A stretch of 64,000 bases of DNA from Bog-113 sp963752695 (GTDB lineage: Bacteria > Acidobacteriota > Terriglobia > Bryobacterales > Bryobacteraceae). Shown one piece after another: positions 34,254 to 43,179 of the stretch (within the stretch, counting starts at the first letter, position 1; each line of letters begins with the position of its first letter). Under the pieces are notes generated by a model, which was not told the DNA's origin, searched no databases, and worked only from the letters and a program-made list of their open reading frames with translations. The translations under genes and the position numbers were made by a program. Location: positions 1,116,001-1,180,000 of the forward strand of contig CAVVZB010000001.1 in assembly GCA_963752695.1 (NCBI GenBank), given 5' to 3'.

Positions 34254-34993
34254 GGCGTGAACGGCCAGACCGCTGTGGTGGAATAGCCTCCATCAACGGC
34301 GATGATCTGGCCAGTAATGTAGCTGGCGCCTTCCCCGGCGAGAAACACGGCTAGTGGGGCGACATCTTCCGGGGTTCCCAGGCGCGGATTGGCTTGGGAA
34401 CCGGCCAGCCACTCGCGCATTTCCAGCCCCTGCCACATGGCACGATTCAAGTCGGTTTCGATAAAGCCGGGGGCAATGCAATTCACCTGGATGTTATAAC
34501 GGCCCCACTCGGCGGCCAAGGCTCGTGTGAGTTGCATGATGCCGCCTTTAGTCATCGCGTAGACCGCCATGTAGGGAAGACCGCGCATGGAAGCCAAGCT
34601 GCCGATCGAGATGATCTTACCGCCCTGCCCACGCGCAATCATCTTCGCGCCGACGAGGCGGGTTAGCTCGGCAATGCCGTGAAGGTTCGTTTGCATCACG
34701 CGCGCGTATTCGGCTTCTGTGAAATCCTCGAAGGCCTTCCGAACGTTGGTGCCGGCCACGTTCACCAGAATGTCGATGTCGGCCGCTTCATCCACGCACT
34801 CCCGGATGGAACGATTCGACGTGATGTCCAACTCGATAGCCGTGCCGTGCATTCCGGCGGCAATCGTTTTTAGTTTCTCGATGGAACGTGACGCGAGCAA
34901 GGTATGCGCTCCCGCGTCCGACATCGCTTTTGCGATTGCCAACCCGATTCCCCGGCTAGCTCCCGCGATCAACGCCGTTTTGCCTTTAAGCAT
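34250..34993 (-). CDS. Short-chain dehydrogenase/reductase (SDR)
   Basis: This 247-aa classical SDR has the NAD(P)-binding motif GASRGIG at residues 11-17, the NVAGTN segment in the NNAG position, and the catalytic residues Ser132 (SIGSLAS) and Tyr145-x3-Lys149 (YAMTK). The C-terminal GQIIAVDGGYST is typical of glucose-dehydrogenase and 3-oxoacyl-reductase-like members. It oxidises or reduces a hydroxyl/keto group; sugar or polyol oxidation is plausible but unproven. It is convergent with the Oar-like receptor, with a 4-base stop overlap. Confidence 0.9.
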   Translation of the reverse strand: MLKGKTALIAGASRGIGLAIAKAMSDAGAHTLLASRSIEKLKTIAAGMHGTAIELDITSNRSIRECVDEAADIDILVNVAGTNVRKAFEDFTEAEYARVMQTNLHGIAELTRLVGAKMIARGQGGKIISIGSLASMRGLPYMAVYAMTKGGIMQLTRALAAEWGRYNIQVNCIAPGFIETDLNRAMWQGLEMREWLAGSQANPRLGTPEDVAPLAVFLAGEGASYITGQIIAVDGGYSTTAVWPFTP

Positions 34994-35022
34994 GCAGCTT
35001 CATTGTATGAAGTCGGGCGCCG

Positions 35023-36276
35023 TTACTTGAGGCGGAAGCGCGCGAACAGATTCACCCCCGCGGGGTGTCCGCCATATACCGGCTGAATGGCGGCTGGCAG
35101 CGTGTAGCCGGTGACATTCAGGCCCAGACCCGCAATCAGATGATCGAAAGTCGCGACGTCGCGCGTGTAGCCGAGCATGTAAGCGCCAATGCGGAACGCG
35201 GTCCCGTTCAGCGGCCCGTCAGCGAAGAGCTCATTCTTATCCACCAGTTCCGCGCGTCCGGTAAGGTAATCGCGGCCGGTTATGGGCAAGACCGATTCCA
35301 GCAAAAAGGCGTTCGAATTGGACTTACTCAAGATGTCATGATTGCGGCCCCAAACAAAACTCGAAGCCCACGCCGCTGCGCGCACTGGCAGCGTGTAATG
35401 CAGGGATGCCGTGGAACGAACGACATCCCCGGGCGTTTGCCGCTCCGGGCGGGAAAGTCGGCCGACGGAGACCTGCGCCATCCATCGATCCGACGGAAAC
35501 ACGGACAGCCGCGTGGACCAGGAGTTAATCGGCCCGAAGTCGATATTCCATCGGTTCTCGTTCGGCTCTGAGCCGTAAAAGCCGCTGGCTTCAAAGCGAA
35601 CAATATTCAGTTTCAAGGCCGCTGTGACTGCATTGTTGGCGATATGAGTGGAGTCCTGCCAATGGTGGCCCAGCGGCGCCTGCGGAATCTCTGACGCAGA
35701 CGTGCGATGGGGGAACGCCACGGGGCCGAGCGCGGGATCTCCTACTGGCGCGTAGTAGAGTTCCAGCACGGTGTGCTCATTCAGCGAGCGGGCCCAGTTG
35801 ACGCCCAGGCTCATGAGGAAATCATGCGGATGCTGCCCATCCACGATGGGTTTGCCGAAGGCGGTTTCGCCAGTCTGAAACAACTCCGGATAGCGCCGCG
35901 CGGTGATAGTGGCCGGGTCTAAGCTGAGCATGGTTTCCAATTGGAGCGCGCCACCGGCGAACGAGTGAGCCGCCATACCCATGAACCAGTTCGCGGAGTA
36001 GAATTTATCGCCGCCACGTGGTCCGGTCTGCTGCGTATCGACAACGAAGGCCTGGCCCATGAACATCAACCGCCAATCAGCAACGGACTTCATCAGCATC
36101 GGCATTCTGGTTGCGCCCGGATTCATGCTTGTGCCGGAGGCTTGATCCATGAGGAGTTGTCCGGCTGCGTCCATCTGCATCCCAGGCATTTGCATGCCGT
36201 CCATCTGCATGCCTGACATTGCGGGCATTTGTGCCCAAGCCCGCGCCGTGAGTAGTAGAACCCAGACAAGCCGCAT
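35023..36276 (-). CDS. Outer-membrane beta-barrel-like protein with Met-rich N-terminus
   Basis: This 417-aa protein has a short signal sequence followed by a methionine-rich repeat, three copies of GMQMD/GMQMP-like units at residues 21-35. The rest is rich in alternating beta strands with aromatic residues (HTVLELYYAPVGDPALGPVA; RFEASGFYGSEPNENRWNI; GVNLFARFRLK at the end), consistent with an outer-membrane barrel. Met-rich segments of this kind often bind Cu(I), which suggests a link to copper; this is inference. Its ATG follows directly on the TGA of the upstream DapA-like gene (TGAATG), so translation is probably coupled. Confidence 0.66.
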   Translation of the reverse strand: MRLVWVLLLTARAWAQMPAMSGMQMDGMQMPGMQMDAAGQLLMDQASGTSMNPGATRMPMLMKSVADWRLMFMGQAFVVDTQQTGPRGGDKFYSANWFMGMAAHSFAGGALQLETMLSLDPATITARRYPELFQTGETAFGKPIVDGQHPHDFLMSLGVNWARSLNEHTVLELYYAPVGDPALGPVAFPHRTSASEIPQAPLGHHWQDSTHIANNAVTAALKLNIVRFEASGFYGSEPNENRWNIDFGPINSWSTRLSVFPSDRWMAQVSVGRLSRPERQTPGDVVRSTASLHYTLPVRAAAWASSFVWGRNHDILSKSNSNAFLLESVLPITGRDYLTGRAELVDKNELFADGPLNGTAFRIGAYMLGYTRDVATFDHLIAGLGLNVTGYTLPAAIQPVYGGHPAGVNLFARFRLK

Positions 36277-37161
36277 TCAGCCTCGCAGATCGCGAAAGGC
36301 CGCCTCAATCTCCAGCCGCGTAGCTGAGTCGGGGGGGCAGTAGGGCAAGCGCGGCGGACCGCCGTAGTAGCCGTTCAACTCCATCGCGTATTTCAGGGCG
36401 GGAACGCCATAGAGGTCGGTGACCAGGATTCCGGGATGCGCGATCTTCGCTTGCCAGTCCAGTCCCGCTTCCTGCTCGCGCATGCGGAACGCTTCCCACA
36501 TGGTGATGCAGGCGTAGGGCACCGCGCTGGCCAAGGGAAGCAGCGCACCCGACGCGCCTTGACCCAGGCTTTCCCACAGCGAGGTAGACGATCCGGCGAG
36601 AACTTGGAACCCGGCCTCGGCGGTCTGTTTGATTTGAGGGATGCGCAGGGCGGGAGTCCCCGTTTCCACGATCCCAGCGATGTTGGGGTGCGCCGACAAC
36701 AGCGCGCTCGTTTCCGGGAGGAGATCGATACCGGTATAGCCGGGCGCATTAGCCAGAATGACTGGTAAAGGCGACCGGTCGGCCACGGAACGGAAATACA
36801 GCAACTGGGTTTCCGGCCCATACATGAGGGCTTTGAAGTGGTTCGGCACGCTGCAGACGATCGCGTGAAAGCCGAGCTCCGCGGCGCGCTTGGCCAGCGC
36901 GGCGCTAACTGCCACGCCTTCGCTGCTAGCATCCGCAATGAGTAGCTTCCCTTGCGCTGCATGGCGCGCGGCCATTTCCCAAAGTGACGTTTTCTCCGCC
37001 TCGGTCAACAGCGGACCTTCCCCGGCGGAGGTCCCGAACGCGTAACCGCTGACCGTGGTCAAATTCCATTTCTCGATATTGTGCTGTACTTTAACTGCGT
37101 AGACGTCGCCCTTGTAGTCGAATGGGGTCGCCGCCGCCACGAAAATTCCCTGAAGTTTCAT
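36277..37161 (-). CDS. DapA/dihydrodipicolinate-synthase family protein lacking the catalytic lysine
   Basis: A 294-aa protein from ATG 37161; the open frame extends upstream into the divergent prmA start region, which argues against the longer form. The whole TIM-barrel family pattern is visible: GIFVAAATPF, GYAFGTSAGEG (the GTTGE loop with an insertion), LANAPGYTGIDLLPET and NIAGIVETGT. Against the E. coli pattern YNVPSRTG and GIKEATG, the catalytic Tyr is Ala137, the substrate Arg is Tyr142 and the Schiff-base Lys is Val165. It therefore cannot use the usual aldolase chemistry. It is coupled to the next gene by TGAATG. Confidence 0.83.
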   Translation of the reverse strand: MKLQGIFVAAATPFDYKGDVYAVKVQHNIEKWNLTTVSGYAFGTSAGEGPLLTEAEKTSLWEMAARHAAQGKLLIADASSEGVAVSAALAKRAAELGFHAIVCSVPNHFKALMYGPETQLLYFRSVADRSPLPVILANAPGYTGIDLLPETSALLSAHPNIAGIVETGTPALRIPQIKQTAEAGFQVLAGSSTSLWESLGQGASGALLPLASAVPYACITMWEAFRMREQEAGLDWQAKIAHPGILVTDLYGVPALKYAMELNGYYGGPPRLPYCPPDSATRLEIEAAFRDLRG

Positions 37162-37171
37162 CGAATCTCTT

Positions 37172-38098
37172 ATGTTCTCTCTTCTGATCGATTGCACACA
37201 CGATACGCGCGACTTACTGATCGCCGAACTTTGGGAAGCCGGGGTTGCGGGCATTGTCGAGACCGCGACCGGACTGCGCGCCTTTTTCGAAGACGATGCC
37301 GATAGCCGATTGCTTTCAAATCAGTTCTCCGGCGCCAGGGTCGAGCCAACCGAGGACCGCGATTGGGTGACTGAATCTCAGCAATACTTGCAGCCCATGC
37401 CCGTAGGAAAGCGGTTTTTTCTGGTTCCGGAATGGCGGAACGACCCCGCTCCTGATGATCGCATTGCGATCCGCGTCAACTCGGGTCTGGCGTTCGGAAC
37501 GGGAGCCCACGAATCGACACGGCTGTGTCTGGAGGCTTTGGAAGAACTGGTGACTCCGGAAATGACGGTGGTGGATGTGGGGACTGGATCGGGAATCCTA
37601 GCCGAAGCCGCCAAACGTTTGGGTGCGGCGCGCGTGATCGCCTGCGATATCGATCCGCTGGCAATCGGAGTGGCCCATCAGAACTTTGAGCACGCCGGCT
37701 TGGAAATCGAGCTGTTCGAAGGATCAATTCAAAAGATCGCAAGCGGCGTGGCGGATCTGGCGATTGGGAATATAAGCCCGGAATGGCTAGCGCTACTGGC
37801 GCCGGATTGGGTTCGAATTTTGCGGCCGAATGGCACGCTGTTGTTGAGCGGGTTGGAAGCGCAGGATATGGAACGGGTTCAGAACAAACTGGAAGCGGCG
37901 GGTTTAGAGGTGAGCGAGACGCGTGCGGAAAGCCAGTGGCGATGTTTGATTCTGGGCAAAAAAAAGGGCCCGGCATTGCTGCCAGGCCCCTTTTTCATTG
38001 GAAATGAACTAGAAGCTGAGAGCGCAGCCTCTGGCGGGAGCGATCCAATCCTGCTGGATCAGGAAGTTGCGGCCACCCAAGGTGACATTGGCGACTGA
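37172..38098 (+). CDS. prmA: Ribosomal protein L11 methyltransferase
   Basis: A 308-aa protein; the N-terminal domain (FSLLIDCTHDTRDLLIAELW) is followed by the linker with GLAFGTGAHESTRLCLEAL and the SAM-binding motif VDVGTGSGILAEAAKRLGA. The acceptor motif NISPEW is present and the fold ends near WRCLILGKK, about residue 267. PrmA trimethylates L11 in the cytoplasm. The reading frame continues some 40 codons past the normal end through an eight-A run and an intrinsic terminator, overlapping the convergent gene by 90 nt. The tail is probably a fortuitous extension. The start is 10 bp from that of the divergent DapA-like gene. Confidence 0.93.
   Translation: MFSLLIDCTHDTRDLLIAELWEAGVAGIVETATGLRAFFEDDADSRLLSNQFSGARVEPTEDRDWVTESQQYLQPMPVGKRFFLVPEWRNDPAPDDRIAIRVNSGLAFGTGAHESTRLCLEALEELVTPEMTVVDVGTGSGILAEAAKRLGAARVIACDIDPLAIGVAHQNFEHAGLEIELFEGSIQKIASGVADLAIGNISPEWLALLAPDWVRILRPNGTLLLSGLEAQDMERVQNKLEAAGLEVSETRAESQWRCLILGKKKGPALLPGPFFIGNELEAESAASGGSDPILLDQEVAATQGDIGD
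37958..37995. terminator. Bidirectional intrinsic terminator between prmA and the EXORDIUM-like gene
   Basis: Arms rich in A and G (AAAAAGGG at 37961-37968) pair with CCTTTTT (37989-37995), with further GC pairs inside and a loop ATTGCT. An eight-A run starts one side and a five-T run ends the other, so it can terminate transcription from both strands. It lies inside the annotated prmA reading frame. Confidence 0.72.
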
Positions 38099-38908
38099 GC
38101 CGTTCGCGATCGGGAAAGTGGTGCCGTAGGTGTAAGCGCACTCGTCACCATTTTCCGCACCGGTGTTGAAGTACCAGGCGTTGAGGTTCGGATCGGATGT
38201 GGCTTCTTCGGACTCATGGGCCAACACGGAGATCATGGCGTCAGCGCCCGGGTCGCCGTTGGGGCTCTTGGTGATGTTGGTCGGTTCCCCCTGGCAATCA
38301 GCGACGCCACCGAACTGGGTGCAGCCAGCCGGGTTGCCGATGAAGGAGTACTTGACGTTGGTGCTCTGGTAGGTCATATAGCCATGGAAGCCGCAATACT
38401 GCGAGCAGAATCCGCTGGTCTCGGTGACGTCCTTGGTGGTGAGCACGTGATAGATGCCGTTGGAATCGAGGGGCAGGCTACCGTTGCTGATCGCGGTCTG
38501 AACCACTGTCTGCAGGGTCGTATCGTTCAAGGCTTTACCTTGAGAATAGTTGTCGGTGGTGACGCCGGCGAGCTTGATCGCGTTCTTGATTGAAGCGCCG
38601 TTCGGCTCCACATAAGAGGTCAGGATGTTCCAATAACCGGAGCCGCCCAGGTTCTTACCAAAGACGTTGATGATTTTCTCTCCGAGCGGATCGAGCGTAG
38701 CCCAATCGCCGTAATAGATGAAGTACAGATGAACGGGCTTGCCGGCCACCGTCCCCATAACGGGGCCTCCGTGATAGATGATGGGGGCATTCGCGGCGGG
38801 AATTGCGAGTTTATGCCCTTCAACCGTCGAACTAACGCCGGTAACGTCCTGTGCAAATGCTGCCGCAGTCATGCTGAGCGACAACGCGAAAAGTTTCCAT
38901 GTGTTCAT
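38009..38908 (-). CDS. Secreted EXORDIUM/phosphate-induced-protein-1-like protein
   Basis: A 299-aa protein from ATG 38908 with AAGGAG upstream and a signal peptide (LFALSLSMTAAAFAQ). The mature part has IIYHGGPVMG, the counterpart of the YH-x-GP-x-LTG opening of plant EXORDIUM proteins. It then has LYFIYYGDWATLDP, YWNILTSYV and the closing ADAMISVLAHESEEATSDP, corresponding to the family's late H-E block. Paired cysteines (FCSQYCGFHGYMTY; AGCTQFGGVADC) suggest disulfides. The family is best known from plants, where it acts in growth signalling in the apoplast; the bacterial role is unknown. It is convergent with prmA behind a shared terminator. Confidence 0.78.
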   Translation of the reverse strand: MNTWKLFALSLSMTAAAFAQDVTGVSSTVEGHKLAIPAANAPIIYHGGPVMGTVAGKPVHLYFIYYGDWATLDPLGEKIINVFGKNLGGSGYWNILTSYVEPNGASIKNAIKLAGVTTDNYSQGKALNDTTLQTVVQTAISNGSLPLDSNGIYHVLTTKDVTETSGFCSQYCGFHGYMTYQSTNVKYSFIGNPAGCTQFGGVADCQGEPTNITKSPNGDPGADAMISVLAHESEEATSDPNLNAWYFNTGAENGDECAYTYGTTFPIANGSVANVTLGGRNFLIQQDWIAPARGCALSF

Positions 38909-39002
38909 TAAACCTGTCTCCTTGAAACGACTCGGGCAGGATAGCACAGTCGTCAATCAGGGCAAGTGCTTTTCAGTACGGAGTTTTTCGGGATTTCGAA
39001 TG

Positions 39003-41580
39003 CTAAAATACGTAGCCCACGTGCATCTCATAAGTTCGCGGCTGAAGGAAATGCGTCCCGCTGAATGTGGAAAGAAAGTTATAAAGCGAGACTTTGTTTG
39101 TGAGATTTGCAACCTGGAACTGAACTGTCACCCTCTGCTTTTCCTTGGCGTGGAGCAGGTTGTCAGTCCCCAGGGCGACGTCGAGCAAATTGCGTGGCGC
39201 GACGCGCGGCGGGTTGGTGTCGATGTTCTCGGTACCGGGTGCGGGAATGTGGATCAGCGTTGCGCCTCCGCCCGCGGGGCAGCTTCGTATGGGCGCGGCG
39301 ATGCTGCCGAACACAGAGCCACAATAAAATCCGATGGCGGCTTGTTCGGCTCCGGTAAACGATAGCGCGGTGGCCACGTCGGGGACGGCGCCTGCGACCA
39401 GGCCGCTATCGTATCGCCAGATCAGCGATCCGAATAGTCCGTTATTGGGTCGCTGGTAGCGAATGTTGGCGGTGCTCTGAAACACTTGATCGTGGTCGAT
39501 GCGGAACACAAATGCAGGGAGAGCCGACTGGCTGATCAAGCCCCCATCTTCCGGTCCAAAATAGCGGGCGCGAGTATGTCCTAGCGTGACGTAGCCTTGC
39601 AAGCCGTGAAAGTTCGTGGTGGTCACACGGGCATCGAAGCCATCGAGTTTAGAGTTGTGCCAAGCGATTGGAAAAGTTATCGGCGTGTTGAATAGGGCGT
39701 TGAAATCGTAGGCGTTGTGGGTGTACTTCCAGAAGTAATCCGCGTCGACCACAATCATCTTGCCAATCTTCTGCTCAAACCCAACATTAAACTGATTGCG
39801 ATTGCCTGGGCGGATCGGCGCGGTCTGCTGGGATAGCCCATTCTCTTGCAGGCCGCCAGCCCCCGCGGCGCTAGACAAAATCAGATTCTCATTGAAAGGA
39901 GTTTCGAAGGTGCGCGAATAAGCGACGCGGAGCACTGTGCCGGTATGCGGGAACAAGTACGACAGCGCGAGGCGGGGCTGAATTCCGTTGCCGCTGGAAA
40001 GGCCGTTATATTGATCGTCGCGCAGGCCAACGTTGACCGTAAGATTGCCGAGCGTGATGCGGTCCTGGATATAAACGGAATACTCGTCAATGTACTTCTT
40101 TCCGTGGAACAAGAAGTATTGACCGCCACGCGTCAAATCGTAAGGCACCAGACCAGGAAGCTGCTGGGAATTCGCTGTGTAGCCCGCGCCGGCTGCCGAG
40201 CAGGAAGCCGGATTAGTCACTCCCGGCAAATCCAGCGTCGCGCCGGAGCCATCGACACAAGGAGCGTTGAAAAGCGGATCGGTGACGCCTAGGGTGAAAC
40301 GCTCTACAAGTCTTGTTTGCTGGATTTGCACGCCAGCCTTGAATTCCTGCTTACCGTGCACGTGGGAGATGTCCGCCTTGGCTCCGTAATTGGTGAGGAA
40401 GCGGTTTTGACTGACTGCCACCGGCGAGTCGGCAAACGGGTCACGGCTGCCGTAGTAGTTTACCTGATCGCGGCGGCCAAACAGATTAACCGTTGCAATC
40501 GTATTGGCGTTGAAGGTGTGTTGATAGCCGGGCGCGATATTCCAGGTCAGGACGCGCTGGCGTTGATCCTGTGGCAGTTGATCGTAACTGTTGGGCACTT
40601 GAAACCAGTTGCGGGCGGTAAACAGATTCAAGTGGAAGCTGTCGACGCCATTCGGCTGGTAGTCCAGGCGATCAAAAATACGTTCGTTGTTGCCGATGTC
40701 GTGGATGGGCAGAAATTCAGGGCTATCGAGGAAGCGTCCAGAGCGCAGGCCGTCGACGGCAAGAAATTCGCCGAACTTCGCTGTTCCGAAACCCATCGAG
40801 GCGTCGCCGCCCCAAGTGCCAAAGGAAGACCAAGTGGATTCCAGGTTCCCAAAAGCGCGCGCGGCCCCGAGACCGGAGCGGGTCATAGCGTTGACGACCA
40901 GGCTGGACTTATCTCCAAACTCTGCGCCGGGGGAACCAGTCACCAGCTCCATACTTTGGATCGCGTTGGTAGGCAGCTGCGTGGAAAAGGTCTTACTCTG
41001 CTGATCGCTGAGCGGCTGGCCGTCGATGACGTAAGTTACTTGGGCGTGATCGCCCTCGGGGTGAAAGGAGCCGTTGGAGTCGGCAGACACGCCGCCGACA
41101 CTATACGTGATTGCGTCGCTAAGTCCGGCGGCGGGATTCACGGTGGGCAGTTTGAGAAACGCGCTTCGATCCACATCGGTGTGATCGGACGGTTCGTTTT
41201 CCACGAGAGCGCCGGACGCTTCCACATTGACGGTTTGCACCTGCTGGCCAAGTTGCAGGCTGACGGCGACGTTCTGCGGTACCGCGTGAACGGATTTCGA
41301 CACGCTGCGTGAAGTCCGCAAAGCCGGCGGCAGTCACTTGAAGCGAATAGGTATTGGGAGGGACGTTGGCGATACGGAAGGCGCCGCTCGCGTCGCTGGT
41401 GGCGCTGGCGCTGAAGGAAGTAATCGCGTTCTGGATCTGAATAGATGCATTGGCGACTGAAGCTCCCGAGGGGTCGGCGACGGTCCCGGTGAGCGTGCCC
41501 GAGCTGGCGTTGGACTGCGGAAGCGCCGCCGGGAAAGCGGGTATGCAAGCGATCAGAATAAGAACGATTCGGTATACCAA
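39003..41580 (-). pseudogene. Oar-like TonB-dependent receptor with frameshift
   Basis: The N-terminal part runs in one frame from TTG at 41580 (after GGAG) through a signal peptide (IVLILIACIPAFPAALPQ). It then reads a carboxypeptidase-regulatory domain (GTLTGTVADPSGASVANASI) to GFADFTQRVEIRS. Similarity then continues in another frame, VPQNVAVSLQLGQQVQTVNV, followed by plug and barrel to the terminal aromatic (TYEMHVGYVF) at 39003. The switch falls at about 41290-41310. Apart from this single shift both halves are intact, about 860 residues in total. That is compact for the family, so the inactivation is recent or the shift is a sequencing or assembly error. Confidence 0.8.
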
Positions 41581-41708
41581 TAGAACTCCAGGAACGGCAG
41601 TGATGCGATTGAAAAACGAGCAGGAAAGCCTAACCAATGCCGCGCCCGGACGCACTGAGCGCGCAGGCATCCCTACGCTAATTATAGATGCCGGAGGCCA
41701 AATCCCCG

Positions 41709-43124
41709 TTACCTGGAATATCCCGAAGGGGACGGGAATATACCGCGTGCCTGTTCCAAACGGACAGCGATATCGAGGATAACCTCTTCATCCCAGGGCC
41801 GCCCAACGATCTGGACGCCAATGGGGAGCCCTTCGGGCGTTAAACCGAAAGGAATCACCATTCCCGGCATGCCCAGCAGATTCCAGGGCGTGACTGGCGT
41901 CATGGCTTCCAATAAATCGATGGTGACGCCGCCAGCGGCAGAGTAGGAGCGTTGCCGATGCAGGAAGGCCGCAGTGCCGCAAACCGGCATCAGAATGGCG
42001 GAAATTCCGGCGGCATCCATCTGAAGCAGGAGTGAAGTGCGCATGCGGTCGCGGACGGCGAGCGCACTCAGGAGCTCAAGCGTGGAAACTGGCGGTTCGG
42101 CCAGAGCGCGGTGCATGAGTTCGGTGCCGGACCAATGGGCGTCGTGCTCACGACCGGCGACCATGCTCTGAGTGAGCGGAGCGCTTAAGCGCTCAAAGAA
42201 GAGCCACCAGAGTTCGTGGGCGCGCTCGAGGCCGCGGGGGATAAACTCGTCGACCTCGATCCCCGCTTCGCGCGCACTGGAACCGGCTTTTTCTAAGGTG
42301 GCCGAGGTCTCTGTGCTGACTGGGACCCGATAGAAGCCCGGCCAGACGCCGAGGCGCACATGGCTCGGTTCCACGGGCCGTAAAGGCACGGGCGCCGAGA
42401 ATGGATCTTCCGGGTCGTGGCCGGACAGGGCGGCGAAGAGTAAACGGACATCCTGGGCCGAGCGCGCCATCGGGCCGCCAACTCCGAGTAAGCCGCCGGG
42501 GTGCGAAATCATGGGGAAATGTCCGGCGGCGGAGACACGTCCCGGGGTTGGTTTGAGGCCGGCGATTCCGCAGAAGTGGGCCGGTACACGGATGGAGCCG
42601 CCGCCGTCGCTTCCGATACCTCCGGCGGAGCAAAAGCTTGCGATGGCCGCCGATTCGCCGCCGCTCGAGCCACCAGCAGTGCGGTCGAGATCCCACGGAT
42701 TATTGGTGCGTCCGGTGATCAGGTTATCGGTCTCATACATGTTGAGGAATTCTGGCGTGTTGGTTTTCCCGAGAATGATGGCTCCGGCGGCGCGTAGGCG
42801 GCGAACGGCGGTGGAGTCGCGTCTGGCGCGGTGATCAAGGCGAAAGCGGCTGCCGCAGAACGTGGGAAGACCGGCCATGTCGAAGCTGTCTTTGACGGTG
42901 ACCGGGACGCCGTGCAGAAGCCCCAGAGTTTCTCCCCGCATCAGCGCGTGCTCGCACTCGCGGGCGGCGGCGCGGGCTTCCTCGGCCAGCACGGTGACGA
43001 AGGCATTGAGTTTCGGATTGTGTTGCTCGATATGGCGCAGGTGCGCGTCGACCAGCTCCACGGGGGAGATCTGGCGATCGCGGACTAACTGGGCCATAAG
43101 CAGAAGCGAGGATCGGTTCGGCAT
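41709..43124 (-). CDS. Amidase-signature family amidohydrolase
   Basis: This 471-aa protein has the full amidase signature. Catalytic Lys78 is in GVPVTVKDSFD, cis-Ser153 in TAGGSSGGESAA, and nucleophile Ser177 in GSDGGGSIRVPA; spacings match the Ser-cis-Ser-Lys triad of the family. GKTNTPEF and the C-terminal GLPIGVQIVGRP are also conserved. The enzyme hydrolyses an amide bond; the substrate cannot be deduced, and it is not a clear GatA because gatB and gatC are absent here. No signal peptide is seen. It diverges from moeA with about 55 bp between starts. Confidence 0.92.
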   Translation of the reverse strand: MPNRSSLLLMAQLVRDRQISPVELVDAHLRHIEQHNPKLNAFVTVLAEEARAAARECEHALMRGETLGLLHGVPVTVKDSFDMAGLPTFCGSRFRLDHRARRDSTAVRRLRAAGAIILGKTNTPEFLNMYETDNLITGRTNNPWDLDRTAGGSSGGESAAIASFCSAGGIGSDGGGSIRVPAHFCGIAGLKPTPGRVSAAGHFPMISHPGGLLGVGGPMARSAQDVRLLFAALSGHDPEDPFSAPVPLRPVEPSHVRLGVWPGFYRVPVSTETSATLEKAGSSAREAGIEVDEFIPRGLERAHELWWLFFERLSAPLTQSMVAGREHDAHWSGTELMHRALAEPPVSTLELLSALAVRDRMRTSLLLQMDAAGISAILMPVCGTAAFLHRQRSYSAAGGVTIDLLEAMTPVTPWNLLGMPGMVIPFGLTPEGLPIGVQIVGRPWDEEVILDIAVRLEQARGIFPSPSGYSR

Positions 43125-43179
43125 GGGACGCGTCTTTTAGAGTAGATGCACGGGCGGACGGACCTGCCAGAATAGTGCG

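Noticed and set aside
35023..36276. Possible CRISPR-like or tandem repeat at the Met-rich segment (about 36170-36225)
   Set aside because: The short repeats are codons of the GMQM units inside a gene, with no regular spacers.
37952..37970. Programmed slippage in the A8 run at the end of prmA
   Set aside because: Neither -1 nor +1 gives an immediate natural end to the protein, and the run is better explained as the A side of a bidirectional terminator.
40317..41312. 331-codon plus-strand frame within the broken receptor
   Set aside because: No family resemblance; it is antisense to clear receptor plug and barrel sequence.
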